Shown: positions 28,968 to 39,871 of the stretch, piece by piece
Layout of the letters: each line of letters begins with the position of its first letter
Numbering within the stretch: the first letter of the stretch is position 1
Source of the DNA: Rachicladosporium sp. CCFEE 5018
Lineage: Eukaryota; Ascomycota; Dothideomycetes; Cladosporiales; Cladosporiaceae
Direction of reading: 5' to 3'
Assembly: GCA_002077045.2 (NCBI GenBank)
Contig: KZ111145.1
Location: forward strand, 1,238,321 to 1,302,320
DNA length: 64,000 bases
The notes under the pieces: generated by a model
Told to the model about the DNA's origin: nothing
The model's database searches: none
What the model saw: the letters and a program-made list of their open reading frames with translations, nothing else
Position numbers and translations under genes: made by a program

Positions 28968-31838
28968 ATGGAGGACGACATGGCGTGGCAAGGCGGTTTC
29001 GCCTCGACTTTCGACGCGCAATTGGGTCAGAATAACGAGGACTGGGAGGACTGGCTGCGATGGGACCCAGCAGCTGGAGACCAGACATCGCCGGACATTG
29101 GCTTTTCTTCGCATGCTGGTTCAAGCAAGCACGATTCTCCGATACAGGACCCAGTCCTTCCAGCCAGCGCTTTTGACGGCCTGAACGGCACGATAGCGCC
29201 ACCGCTAATCGTTAGCGACGAGGGCATGGACTTCGGCTCTGGGATAGGCGAGGGTGGCTTCGCATTTGGCGTGGGAGACGCTGTACCGGACAGCTTCACC
29301 TTCGATCCGGCGCTGATGGGTCAGATGGGCATGGAGAGCACGATCAAGCCATACCAGATGACCGCTCCGATGCCCATACAACCCCTGGCTGCGCCCGAAG
29401 AACAAGCCTTGCTCTCTGCGCTGTCCGCAGATCCCAGCTTCGGCCAAGGATCTCTGGGCCAAGCACCAGTAGCTTCGACCACCGAGCACAGTCCGGCATC
29501 GTCCAACAGCAAGCGCACGAGCTTGTCATCACAAACATCGCCGGATCCACCACCGAAGAAGAAGGGGGGACGGAAGAGGAAGGTGGACGCAGTCGAGAAG
29601 GAGGTTGTGGACGACGGGGAGCAGCAATATGACGAGGACGGCCGTCCAATCAAAAAGACATCTCACAATGTCATCGAAAAGCGGTATCGCAACAATCTCA
29701 ACGACAAGATTGTTGCACTGCGGAACAGCGTCCCTGCTTTGCGCGCTATGAGTCGCATCAATGCAGGCGATGACTCGGAGGATCTTGAAGGTCTTGCACC
29801 AGCACACAAGCTCAACAAGGCTACGGTCATGGCGAAGGCGACTGAGTACATCAAGCATCTCGAGAAGAGAAACAACACTATGCAAGATGATATGAACGCA
29901 CTCAAGGCCAGGCTCGCGGCCGTGGAGGCTACGATCAACCAGTCGCGTGAACGATCGGCAAGCATGAGTATCAGTCCACCCAGTGGCACCATGCGACCCC
30001 GCGAGATGTCGAATGTGTCACAAACCGCACAGACATATCTCAACATACCGACGCAGAGGCAGCACCAGCAATACGCACAGCAACAATCACCACCCAACTA
30101 CAACCGACCACCGAATCCACCAGCCGAAGCACAGAACCAGCAAGGCGTACGCGGTGGCCGAGGCGGTATGATCAACAAGCTTATGCTTGGCTCTATGGCC
30201 GGTCTTATGGTCATGGAGGGCTACACAGAGTCGTCCGCGTCCAGCTCAGATGGCTCGAGTCGTGGACTGTTCGCTGTACCTGGCATGGATCGCCTGGTCA
30301 GACGTGGCATGCCTTCGTCAGAAGTTGGTCCCCTGTCTACTCCAACATTCATGCCACTATTGAAGCTGCTCTTGGTGCTTGGAGCTGTCATATATCTGAT
30401 CGCGCCGCTGGTTGCGCGTCGACCGAAGGCTAAGCAAGCAGCCCGTACCCACGTCCGCTTACCTAAAGCGCCATCGCTTGCGTCGCCTGTTGAGGTGCGA
30501 CGCAAGGCATGGCTCACGGCTGTGCAGAGTGTCTGGATTCCGAAACATTTCCTGCTCGAAGTCTATGCAGTGGCATCGAAGATGCTAAAGCTGTCTATAC
30601 GACGTCTCATCGGCGCAGAGACATACACGATGCTCACTGGCCTCAATAGCGAGGAAGAAGCTGCCCGCATCAAGGCGTGGGATATCGCTATCGACGCTCA
30701 GCTTGCTGGAGGCGATGCTGAAGTCAGCTACTATCGCTTGCTGCTCACACTCATGGCTAGCGGTACGCTACCAGACTCACCTACTCGTCTCATGCAAAAG
30801 GCCGTCCATTTTCGAGTCTTCTTCTGGGACGTCGCCAACGCCGGCTACGGTAATCTGGTAGGCTTCAAGCAGCTCACAGAGAGAGTGGGCAAAATCTACT
30901 GGGAGTCTGCGCGCAAACAACAGAAAGAGCTTCTGCATTCCAAGCAGCAGGGCCGCCCGACGGCTGGAGACGATGTGGACCTCCTGCCAGACCACTTGGC
31001 CAGATTGGTCGAGCTGGACTGTGATGAAGTGCTGGGTGATGAGATGATCCAGCGTGCATGGAACTTAGCGTGGAACAAGCCATCAGCCCACGCTCTCGTC
31101 CATAACGCTGCAAGAGACAGCGTCGTCGAAGACCATGCTATCCGCTCTCCACTCGAGGCTGTCGCTGCGTGGTACTCCAATATCTTGGTCGACGAAACAC
31201 TAGCCGACACCTTGAGTACTAGGCATTCCAAGATTGACATGGAGTACTACCTCGGCCTTGCAGTCAGCGTTGCACCACCCGCATCCGGCACGGAGGCAAG
31301 GTCGCTAGCAGCGAAGGCTGTACTCTCCAACACGAATCGTGAGGCGAACATCATCACTGCGCTTGAGTGCCTGCCGGCTTCCTCACCCACCAGTCCAAGC
31401 ATGAACATCGTCAGCCATGCACCGGCCTCGCCCGAGGTGCGGACAGCGCTCACCATTGCAAAGCTGATCTCACTTTCGGCCCCCACCACTTCACCGGCCG
31501 CGAAGCTGAGTGCGTCGCAGTCGCTGGGGAGACTGCATTTCGCCCCAGAACACTTCACTCTGCTCACTGCAGTAGCGTCAGTCCGGTTAATGCCGGTTAT
31601 GACAGCTGACCGTCATGCCACATCACCCATCGATCATGGCGTCGAGGATCTTGCATGCAATCTGCGAGTCTGGGTTGGGACGGTAGCTGGACGGTCTTCT
31701 GGTCTGCACAGATCGGAGAGGAACAGGGTCGTTGAGGTATGCTTGGGCGTTGTGAGGAAGCTTGGGGGATGGGAGGTGGACAGCGGGTACGGGAGTCGTG
31801 GTGGAAGCCCGACGAGAGTTCAGGAGGTGACGAAATGA
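28968..31838 (+). CDS. srbA: Sterol regulatory element-binding protein (SrbA-like bHLH factor)
   Basis: Single exon of 956 residues. SrbA-type proteins sit in the ER membrane and, when sterol or oxygen is low, are cleaved to release an N-terminal transcription factor for ergosterol and hypoxia genes. An acidic N-terminus precedes the bHLH at about residues 232-305, starting SHNVIEKRYRNNLNDKI. The Tyr in EKRYR is the SREBP-specific residue that replaces Arg of other bHLH proteins. The loop is long (NAGDDSEDLEGLAPAHKLNK). Two membrane segments follow, near 400-420 (LMLGSMAGLMVMEGY) and 461-484 (LLLVLGAVIYLIAPLV), then a long C-terminal region of the fungal SREBP type. A basic GGRKRK stretch before the bHLH could be a nuclear signal. 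Confidence 0.93.
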   Translation: MEDDMAWQGGFASTFDAQLGQNNEDWEDWLRWDPAAGDQTSPDIGFSSHAGSSKHDSPIQDPVLPASAFDGLNGTIAPPLIVSDEGMDFGSGIGEGGFAFGVGDAVPDSFTFDPALMGQMGMESTIKPYQMTAPMPIQPLAAPEEQALLSALSADPSFGQGSLGQAPVASTTEHSPASSNSKRTSLSSQTSPDPPPKKKGGRKRKVDAVEKEVVDDGEQQYDEDGRPIKKTSHNVIEKRYRNNLNDKIVALRNSVPALRAMSRINAGDDSEDLEGLAPAHKLNKATVMAKATEYIKHLEKRNNTMQDDMNALKARLAAVEATINQSRERSASMSISPPSGTMRPREMSNVSQTAQTYLNIPTQRQHQQYAQQQSPPNYNRPPNPPAEAQNQQGVRGGRGGMINKLMLGSMAGLMVMEGYTESSASSSDGSSRGLFAVPGMDRLVRRGMPSSEVGPLSTPTFMPLLKLLLVLGAVIYLIAPLVARRPKAKQAARTHVRLPKAPSLASPVEVRRKAWLTAVQSVWIPKHFLLEVYAVASKMLKLSIRRLIGAETYTMLTGLNSEEEAARIKAWDIAIDAQLAGGDAEVSYYRLLLTLMASGTLPDSPTRLMQKAVHFRVFFWDVANAGYGNLVGFKQLTERVGKIYWESARKQQKELLHSKQQGRPTAGDDVDLLPDHLARLVELDCDEVLGDEMIQRAWNLAWNKPSAHALVHNAARDSVVEDHAIRSPLEAVAAWYSNILVDETLADTLSTRHSKIDMEYYLGLAVSVAPPASGTEARSLAAKAVLSNTNREANIITALECLPASSPTSPSMNIVSHAPASPEVRTALTIAKLISLSAPTTSPAAKLSASQSLGRLHFAPEHFTLLTAVASVRLMPVMTADRHATSPIDHGVEDLACNLRVWVGTVAGRSSGLHRSERNRVVEVCLGVVRKLGGWEVDSGYGSRGGSPTRVQEVTK

Positions 31839-31929
31839 TGGAGGAACCTAATGAGGACCATGATCGGCAGCCTACATGGCTAGCAATACTTGTATAGACA
31901 CATGAATGAAGCAGCGTTCAAACATAATA

Positions 31930-31948
31930 TTGGGCATCACGTGCCCAA
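31930..31948. promoter_or_regulatory. Inverted repeat with central CACGTG upstream of eL22
   Basis: TTGGGCA-TCACG-TGCCCAA is a perfect 7-bp inverted repeat with a 5-base centre and includes a CACGTG E-box at 31938-31943. It lies about 170 bases before the eL22 start and about 90 after the SREBP stop. CACGTG is bound by Cbf1-type bHLH factors, which serve ribosomal-protein genes in several ascomycetes; its use here is inference. Confidence 0.4.
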
Positions 31949-32091
31949 CGCCAGTCGGAAACAGAAACGCCGACCTCCGCCAAGACTTCGCAGAAATTCG
32001 ACATCCACATCGAGGGATCGCAACTCCAGCAACGACTCTTCTCTCTGCAGACGTAGGATAGCCACTTCTTTGCGTCCCACTCCAATCATCT

Positions 32092-32098
32092 ACCCTAA
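32092..32098 (+). promoter_or_regulatory. Tbf1-type site ACCCTAA before eL22
   Basis: ACCCTAA lies 21-27 bases before the eL22 start codon. Tbf1-type factors bind this telomere-like motif at ribosomal-protein promoters in several ascomycetes. A single 7-mer could occur by chance, and it may be within the 5' leader. Confidence 0.35.
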
Positions 32099-32118
32099 TC
32101 ATTCAAAACACCGCAAAC

Positions 32119-32706
32119 ATGGTCGCCACAGTACGTATCTCGCTTTGCTCCCACGCCCGGACGCCTTGACTGGCCGTTCCGCGGTGCTGAGTAGGCTTGA
32201 GAGCAGGTAACTGAGCACAGCAATGTAGAAAGTCAACACCAAGCCAGCAGCTGGCACCAAGAGTGCGGGTGGCAAGAAGGCCGGAAAGGTGACGAAGAAG
32301 GTATGCGGTCCTGCGAATCACCCACTACACTACGATTGCGCAAGCAATGTGAAGTGACACTGCTGACGACCAATGCCAACAGTACATCATTAACGCCACG
32401 CAACCCGTCAACGACCGCATCTTCGACGCCGGCGCCTACACGACCTTCCTGCAACAGCGCATCAAGGTAGACGGCCGCACCGCCAATTTGGGGGACAACA
32501 TCACCGTCTCCAACTTGGGCGATGGCCGGATTGAGGTTGTGTCGCATCAGGATTTCAGCGGACGGTACTTGAAGTACTTGACCAAGAAGTTCTTGAAGAA
32601 GCAGCAGTTGAGGGATTGGTTGAGGGTTGTGAGCACGAATAAGGGGGAGTACTCGCTCAAGTTCTTCAATGTTGTGGGCGAGGAGGGGGACGAGGATGAG
32701 GATTAG
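32119..32706 (+). CDS. RPL22: 60S ribosomal protein eL22
   Basis: Three exons: 32119-32130 (12 nt), 32229-32300 and 32383-32706, giving 135 residues. Introns of 98 and 82 nt are long for this window, as is common for ribosomal protein genes in fungi. The protein reads MVATKVNTKPAAGTKS, a Lys-rich stretch, then YIINATQPVNDRIFDAG, RTANLGDNITV and FSGRYLKYLTKKFLKK, and ends in an acidic tail (GDEDED) typical of eukaryotic L22. It is a structural protein of the large subunit. Neither intron shows C/D or H/ACA snoRNA boxes by eye. Confidence 0.95.
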
Positions 32707-33220
32707 CTGTGCGTCACTAGAGGTGGGTGAGAAGCGGAAGGTGGATGTGATGGTAACAGCGGTGCGCGACGTCTGCGAAACCTGGCGATAGCTATGTCGA
32801 GCGGAGATAGCGGTGCTAAGATCACACGTCGTACACTACGTCTTGCTAGCACCCTCGAAGCACTGAATCCAAGTTCAGCTTCGTCATCGTCCACTAAAAT
32901 GCTCGCTACAATTGTTACCCTTGAAAATCAGCCCATCACTCGTCTACATCCGCTACCGAATGTGTCCCTGAGCCCTACGCCCTCTCAAAGCAGATCTGGC
33001 TGCATGAACAGCAATCCGACTGTGCACGTTGTGCCGACTGCATGTCATTCCGGTCCTTCGTGCACTCCGATCCTAGTGCAGGCCTGCCTCGTTCCTTCTA
33101 GAGCGATGTGCAGGATTTGACCGGAAAGTATAGATGAGCGGAACGGCAGCGGTACCACCAAAAGCGTAGGAATCGTAGCGAGGGAGGTATTGGCCAAGCG
33201 TTCGACCCGAAGTCCCAGGT
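32707..33220. other. Intergenic
   Basis: No gene supported; short frames on both strands only. Confidence 0.5.
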
Positions 33221-33350
33221 CTGCCATTGACGGTATGCCATTGACGGTATGCCATTGACGGTATGGCCATTGACGGTATGCCATTGACGGTATGCCATTG
33301 ACGGTATGCCATTGACGGTATGCCATCGACGGTATGCCATCAAAGGTACG
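33221..33350. repeat. 15-bp minisatellite
   Basis: About nine tandem copies of GGTATGCCATTGACG. Most are identical. One has an extra G (GGTATGGCCATT), and the last two are altered (ATCGACG, ATCAAAGG). The 15-base period is a multiple of three, so frames stay open through it on the minus strand; those frames are not taken as genes. Confidence 0.95.
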
Positions 33351-36256
33351 CAATTAATCTTGAGCGCTGGGGGCCACGGCGGCCCTAGATGACTATACCC
33401 TCCTTGATGGCAGACTCGTAGTGAGGTTTCACCGGCGTATTAGAGGTAGATGCTGTGGGCTCGAAAATGTACGCAGCGCCAGAGACATAATCAATGGATT
33501 CCAGGCAAGCTGTTTCTGCCCCCCAAAATTCTGCAACGCTGAGAGTGCTCGTGTCAACTTGCCCAGGGCGATGGGCTGGTCGGTCGCAGTGTGGCTGAGG
33601 CTTGCGGGCGTACAGGGAGCACCCATACCCAGTGTGCTCGCACTTGCCGTTATGGATCCGTAGACTCATTGTTGTAGGTTCGCTTGTAGTGGCACAAGAG
33701 CATGTTGACTTCTGGAGAAGCAGGGCTCCCTGCCAGTTGTACTCGGCGCCGCTCCCAAGTGAAGAAATGCCTTTGGCATATCGGGATGTGCATGCTATAC
33801 GGAATCACTCTTCATTTCTACGTCCCGAGAATGCATCACGTTTCTTCGAAGTGCTGCGGCACCGACGAGCATCCGTTCCCGAGATCAGCTCAATGACATC
33901 CTTGTATGAGCGAGTCGCAACGGACTTTGGCAGGCTCGTGGGTGATCATCGGGAGATGCCCGGGCCTGGACAGGCAGTTGTGATACCGTAGTGAAGATTG
34001 TGATCTTGATGTCCACTATTGACACTCCACAGCTGGAAGGCTTGGATGCTGCCTTTGATATGTATCATACGATCATGAGGGGTCTCGTGTCAAACTCGGC
34101 TGATGGACATTTGTCGGGAAACGACATCTCGCGTGAGTTGTTAGTGTCTTGCGCCGAGCCAATGGTCTACCTGCTGATAGCAGTAGCCTACAACGCTGCA
34201 ACGATCAATATCACGGACCGCGATGCATTCTCGACAGAAGACGAGGCTGCACTCAGGATGATTAGACATAAGTCATCCGCTAAGTCATGATCTCGTGGTC
34301 GCACACCGCTGGTAGCACCCTGTCGATAGACTGCCGAACACCTATCGCAATTCGGATTGACTGCGTGACCCGAAGCCCGGGCATCTCCTCTTTTGGATCA
34401 CCCGTGACTCCCCAGCCTGTCAAAGTTTCTGACAGCACAGCCCAGAAGGCGCCAGGGAGCCACCAAGACTCCCAAGCAAACGCAACGACACGCCCAGGGC
34501 AAGCTGAGCCATGCTGTCGGTCCTTCCACGTGGATGTGGATGGAAAGAAGGTTATGGGCTGCGACCCTCAACCACCAGCTGGATACCGCCACATCCAGTG
34601 TCACGACACGCGAGAGGGCGGCATTAGCCCGAACTTTGTGCGATGAAGGACCACGCGGGTGCGTCGCACGCAGTGGGTCTGGTTAACAGAAGACGGGGGG
34701 CGACCCGAAGTACGATATGAACATGAAGCTATATGCGCGCGGTGTGCGGTGCCCTCGTGATCACCGTGAACCAGCACCGACAACCAAGTTCTGAGTGAGA
34801 GCATGCTGAATACGTGATTAATCCTCCGAATACCAAGAAGCGACGTCGTTTCCAAGCATTTTTCCTTGCGAGAAAGAGGATTTTCACCCCACATTTATGC
34901 AGGGTGGCGGTGGCAGGGCGTGGCTGGCTATGTGGCAGGCTATTTTGGGAGCTATCGATTTTCTACTGTGTGACGAAATGCGATGAATCGCGCAGTTGCA
35001 CAATGCTGCTATCTGATGGACAGTTGTATTGTTGCGCCCACCCGACTCCGACGGTACAAAGGGGGTGGAGAAAGACACTATGCACAACATACTACGTTAC
35101 AAAGCGCAATTTCGCTCGCGAGTCGCGTTCGAGGGACCCCACTTCCCTCCGATCTTGATTTCTGTCGGGCGATAAAGTTGACATCGACAGGAGGAGCCTG
35201 ATCGGATATGTCGCCGTGGGATAGTATGGCAGCTTCTCGGCTGCTCCGTCATCGTGCTGACCTTATCTGGCAAGATTTCGTGTAGGTCTGCGGGGACTGC
35301 AGCTGGTTGGATGGTTTATTACCAGCGGTCAACAGCTGTGACAGCTGGCGCGCGTGAAAGGCTGTGTGCAGCTCACCGTCTCCTTGGGGCCACGAAGGAA
35401 GCAAGTACAAGCTGTCGCCGATGATAGGAGGGCGGACGCAGTCTACTTCAAGGCTGCGCACAGCCATGACTCGGAACCCTGGTCCCAAATTACCATGGTC
35501 TTGACAGTTCCGCATCGAGCATCTGCAGGCTTGCTCTCGGACCGCTCGGCAAGGCCCACTCTTACCTTGCCATTTTCGTGCCTCGCATCCTGATGTTGCG
35601 CAGCCATCACGCTACTCTATTTGCTCTGCCGGAACGAGGAAGGCAGGGCAAGCTGCGCTGCAATAGTCGCATGTCACGGCATGTCACGGCATGTCACGAT
35701 GTACAGCATGATCGGCACCCGCAGGCTTACTTTTCGTATGGCGCCGTAGTGCTGCCCAGTTGACGCGACTCGCTCTGTCACTCGCTTCGCAAGCCTATCT
35801 GGGCCACAAGCTGCGTGCCTTGCTATCCCAGTTTGGCTATTGCCCTCGTGGTGCCTTGCGTTCTGAGACCGGTAGCCCGGACTGATTGGGTACCGTTGGG
35901 GGCGAGCTGGCTGTGGCGGCTCTCCATGGTCCTAGCGCTCACGCGGTCGTGCTCAGCACCGCGCTCGCACGGCCAAGTGCCGCGGGAAGATCCAAGCAGG
36001 ATCGTGCTCACTGCTAGGAAGGAATGGGATGTGCTCCTAAGCCTTGCGCCCGCCGCCGGCGCAGTCCAGCGCTGACACCCTGTGTCTAAAGGTAGCTCTC
36101 GCTCTGACGTGCCCTGAAACTCTGCAATTTGCCCTAGCACGAGCGTACATGTATATCGACTTTCTCCGAACTGGGCTAGCAACGCTGCTTTTCCTCATCA
36201 CGCCTTGTCGCACACTCCCAAGCACATCGACGTGCGACTAATTTGCGACATCCACC
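33351..36256. other. Gene-poor stretch
   Basis: About 2.9 kb with no recognisable gene. Three plus-strand frames at 33602-33991, 33991-34290 and 34287-34646 follow one another with overlapping ends and could be remains of a decayed gene, but none matches a family I know. A short 10-base repeat (CATGTCACGG, about three copies) is at about 35669-35700. The last part must hold the P450 promoter. Confidence 0.5.
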
Positions 36257-38198
36257 ATGGAGGCTTCTATCCAAGTATCCTCAGACAGAATGCCCTATCA
36301 CGAAGACAACTCCTCTGTAGCCGCTGCTGCAGCCTCCACATCAGACTTGCAGCCAGTGCTGTCGACCGACCTGACGCCGCTGCTTCACTCCAAATTCCTC
36401 TGGGGTGCCTCTCTATTGTTGTTCTTTTTCATTGCACGCGCTTTCACATCGAAGCAAAAGCTTCCAGCAGGCGTCAAGAGATTACCACGGTTACCAGGTA
36501 AGATCTTGCGATGAGCTCAGCACTGATAGCAATACTCACACACAACAGGCTTGCCATACATCGGCCGACCATGGGACGTTCCCGGCCCTGGTGTCGCAGC
36601 AGCATGGCACTTCGGAGGCCTGCACAAGAAGTACGGCCCCATTTACGAATGGTACATCATGGGCACCCTCCACATCTGGGTCGAGACCGATAAGGTAGCT
36701 CGCGATCTGTTCGTCACCCGCCAAAAGAAGTACTGCGACCGAAACGATCTCCCGGCCACTGTCAAGGTCAAGACCGGCGGACAGCTGCTTCCTCTCATGG
36801 GCTACGGCGACCAATTCAAGCGATATAAGAACTTCATGCACTACATCATGCGCAACTCGAGCCCCAAAGCTTTCTACGGCTGGCCTGTGGTAGAGAACAA
36901 GAAGACACTCCGCCGTCTGTTAGAGACGCCCGACCGGTGGTCTGAGCACATGATCGTTCACTGCGCCCGCACGATTGGCAGCGTTGCATGGGGAGACCCA
37001 CAGCACGGCTCCAAGTTGCTCCAGATGGTCCCATACCTGCTCAAGTCTGTGAGCCCAGCTGGCCCAATCATCAACAAATTGTCATTCCTCGCAAACCTAC
37101 CAGAAGCGATCTCGCCGTGGAAACAACAGGAGAAGGTACACTACGCGCGCGTCAGGAAGGCGTTCTGGGAGGCTCTTACCGACGTCAAGGAGCGACACGA
37201 TAAGGGTCTCGTGGCCGACTGCTGGAGTTCGCTCTGGTTCCAGGCGCAAGATCAGGAGAAGGAGAAGGCTGGCTTCAAGATGGACTGGGACGAGGCTGCA
37301 CACGCTATCGGCTCAAGCTCATTCGTCGCTATTGCTACAATTGGCGGACCGCTACATGCATTCTTTGCCGCCATGTGCCATTACCCTGCATGGCAAGTGA
37401 AGGTACGTTACACTGCGGAAACGGCATAAATCGCAAATACTGACCATATTACAGGTGCAAGCCGAAATCGATCACGTCTGCCCCGACCGCCTCCCCACAA
37501 CCGAAGACATGCCCAAACTCCCTATGCTCCGCGCAACCGTGAAAGAAGTTCTCCGATGGCGGCAACCCACACCTCTCGGCGTCCCGCATGTTGCCATGGA
37601 AGACGATATCTACGAGGGCTACCTCATCCCCAAGGGCGCTATTGTCCACGCAAACCACTACCTCATCTCTCGCGAAGAGTCCATGTTCCCTCGCGGCGAA
37701 GAGTTCCTCCCAGAACGCTGGATCGACCCATCATACCCAACCTACAAGGAGCCTTTGACCGAGTTTCCCAACCTCCGCGGCGACACTGGCTTCGGCTACG
37801 GCAACCGCGCATGCCCAGGCGTAGATCTTACACAAACGGAACTCACGACTCTCCTCGGCGCACTTCTCTGGTCTTTCAACATCGCACGGCACAGCGGGCG
37901 ACGAGGCGATGAGAATCCGATCCCATGGTACGAGGTGAACCCCTTCGTGATTACAATGATGAAGCCCTTCGACTGCAGCATTCAAGTGCGATCAGAGGCC
38001 AAGCGAGCATATATTCTCGAGCAGCCTGAGGCGCAAGATGCCGGGTACCTGATCCGATCACACGACGAGCCTACAACGAGCGAGTGGGATATGGTGCGAC
38101 CGGAGAGCGAGGCGCTGCCTAAGCCATACACATGGGAGGGCCTGACAGTGCCTTTCGGCAAGCCAGCGACAATGCCTACGTACGCGCCTGGCATATAA
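36257..38198 (+). CDS. Cytochrome P450 monooxygenase
   Basis: Exons 36257-36497, 36549-37402 and 37455-38198 give 612 residues. An N-terminal TM helix (FLWGASLLLFFFIARAF, about 55-71) anchors it in the ER, followed by the Pro-rich hinge LPAGVKRLPRLPGLPYIG. The K-helix ExxR lies in VKEVLRWR (about 394), the PERW block is LPERWIDPSYP, and the haem loop is FGYGNRACPG (about 477) with the Cys ligand. The I-helix region is GSSSFVAIATIGG (about 335-347): the usual acid before the conserved Thr is absent. About 125 residues follow the haem loop, more than usual. Substrate is unknown and no biosynthetic cluster surrounds it. Its last 68 bases occur again after the third gap. Confidence 0.92.
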
Positions 38199-39431
38199 TA
38201 TGATGACAGGGAATGTTTCGTTGCATCTCTTAAACTGGGCACGGGTTTCGAAAGCTGATGTCACGGCATGGCGGCGGAGTCACTGGGGTTACGGAACATT
38301 GGGCATGGCATTTTGCAGTCTCTATCACGGCGGAGTAGAAGGACGGGTCTCTTGTTTCTGGTTGAGATCGAGCCTCCTCTGTGAGCTCTTGGGGGATACG
38401 GCATTAGCTAGATAATATCGGAAATATCGTTCACCGTCCAATCTGTTTATTTACTGTCTCAGTCATTCAGGTCCGAGCCTCTGCGATCTACTCGAATTTC
38501 CGGATAGGCCGTTACCTGCCGTTCTGGACACATACGAAAAGAGAGCTGTGTTTACCCACACGCGCTTCTCGTGCATACACGTCGTCGTCCCGACGCTGCA
38601 GCCGCAGCGGTCCATCCGAGACGTTCGTCCGTCAGCCGCCACCGTTCCGCATTATTGACATACAGTCCCGCAGTGTGCGGCGATGATCGGCCTTCGCCAA
38701 CAGACCCGGTACATGGCTGGGAACATGGTCAATCCCAGCATCTTCATCATCGGATTTCGTTGATTCCCATGTGCAGATCTAAGCCGTTGAGTGCGGCTAT
38801 CGGCCACCATGGAAGCCTTCCTATCGATTCAAGCGATCGATACATGTGCATGGCTGGTATGCTGAAGACTCACCTCCGGCGTTCTACCGGAGATCTCGGG
38901 CTCGAGATCACTACATACTCTGCGCATCTCAACGTCGCGGCTCGCAGCGTGGTCTGTCTCAGTGACATTGCTTCGATGGAAGAAGTTGCCTGGTCAAGCG
39001 CGGATCAGGTCGAATGTGCATTCGTCCGAACACGAGGCCATAATAGTCGACTAGGTACTTCGAGGCACGTCCGACGTGGCTGGCTTGAAGCATCAGCATT
39101 CACGGGACGCCGTGGGTGTCGGCAGACATGCTGCGGCACTCCAAAAAGGCATTGTGCATCTGCGTGAGTGACAGGAATGGCGAACCGTTCAGCGATTCAC
39201 CTTGATGCTTAGGGACTTCAGCATCTCTTCCAGGCAGTGTGTATAACGATCCGATATCCCGGTGCAGCCTGTGCTAGCAGTGCCGACTGTACAGCAATGT
39301 CGAATGGTTCGCGTCTTCTGTCATTCGCGTGGCAGCGTAGCATCAATCTGAGATCCGTCCTAGCGAAAGGGTGCGCTCCTCGAGTGTCTCTCTTAGGCAG
39401 GGTCAACAACAAACCGCTCTCGCAGTGCAGT
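38199..39431. other. Intergenic, left copy
   Basis: Lies between the P450 and the asparaginase tail fragment. The frame at 38571-39167 is open in both copies, but begins at GTG and resembles nothing known; I do not call it a gene. Confidence 0.5.
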
Positions 39432-39703
39432 CTATACTACCAGTGTGGCCTGCGCAGAATTCTCGAGAGATCCGGCTGGCTCCACTCCGGCTACAGTCCA
39501 ACACTCCCTCGTGGCTGTGACCTCCGCTAGGACTGCTGCCACACCTTTCTCCTCAGGGTGGAGATGAGCTCCTCGTTCGCGGAGCAACTTTACATGCTCT
39601 ACAAATCCACTGTGTGCCGCTATGAAGAGCGGTGTCCGCCCAGCCTTGTTACGCAGATGCACACTAGCACCTGATTTGAGTAGCAGACGAACGATTTCGA
39701 GGT
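39432..39703 (-). pseudogene. Asparaginase C-terminal fragment cut by the gap
   Basis: Encodes the last 90 or so residues of the asparaginase at 41105-42775, including the second ankyrin repeat (GRTPLFIAAHSGFVEHVKLL), and stops at the N gap. One residue differs near the C-terminus (VEPAG against VELAG). It is most likely the end of an overlapping contig and not a separate broken gene. Confidence 0.85.
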
Positions 39704-39803
39704 NNNNNNNNNNNNNNNNNNNNNNNNNNNNNNNNNNNNNNNNNNNNNNNNNNNNNNNNNNNNNNNNNNNNNNNNNNNNNNNNNNNNNNNNNNNNNNNNN
39801 NNN
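39704..39803. other. Assembly gap, 100 N, between overlapping contig ends
   Basis: Both flanks belong to the same 1573-bp sequence: the left flank ends at its last base and the right flank starts at its first base. Confidence 0.99.
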
Positions 39804-39871
39804 CATGGGAGGGCCTGACAGTGCCTTTCGGCAAGCCAGCGACAATGCCTACGTACGCGCCTGGCATATAA
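39804..39871 (+). pseudogene. P450 C-terminal fragment after the gap
   Basis: Encodes only the last 21 residues of the P450 at 36257-38198 (WEGLTVPFGKPATM and on to the stop). It is probably the edge of the overlapping contig. Confidence 0.85.

Larger units (their letters stand above)
38131..39703. repeat. 1573-bp gap-flanking duplicate, left copy
   Basis: Matches 39804-41376 at a constant offset of 1673 from end to end, so there is no net length change. By eye there are roughly 30 substitutions. It contains the P450 3' end, the intergenic region and the last third of the asparaginase 3' end. It ends exactly at the gap. Confidence 0.95.

Noticed and set aside
32131..32382. Possible snoRNA inside the long eL22 introns
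   Set aside because: No C/D or H/ACA boxes could be seen in either intron.
33045..33353. Minus-strand frames with repeats such as AYRQWHTVNG
   Set aside because: They are translations of the 15-bp minisatellite and appear in more than one phase.
38571..39167. Open frame of 198 codons, kept in both 1573-bp copies (also 40244-40840)
   Set aside because: It begins at GTG, has no recognised domain, and the copies are too alike (about 2% different) for an open frame to mean selection. It sits where the 3' ends of P450 and asparaginase converge.
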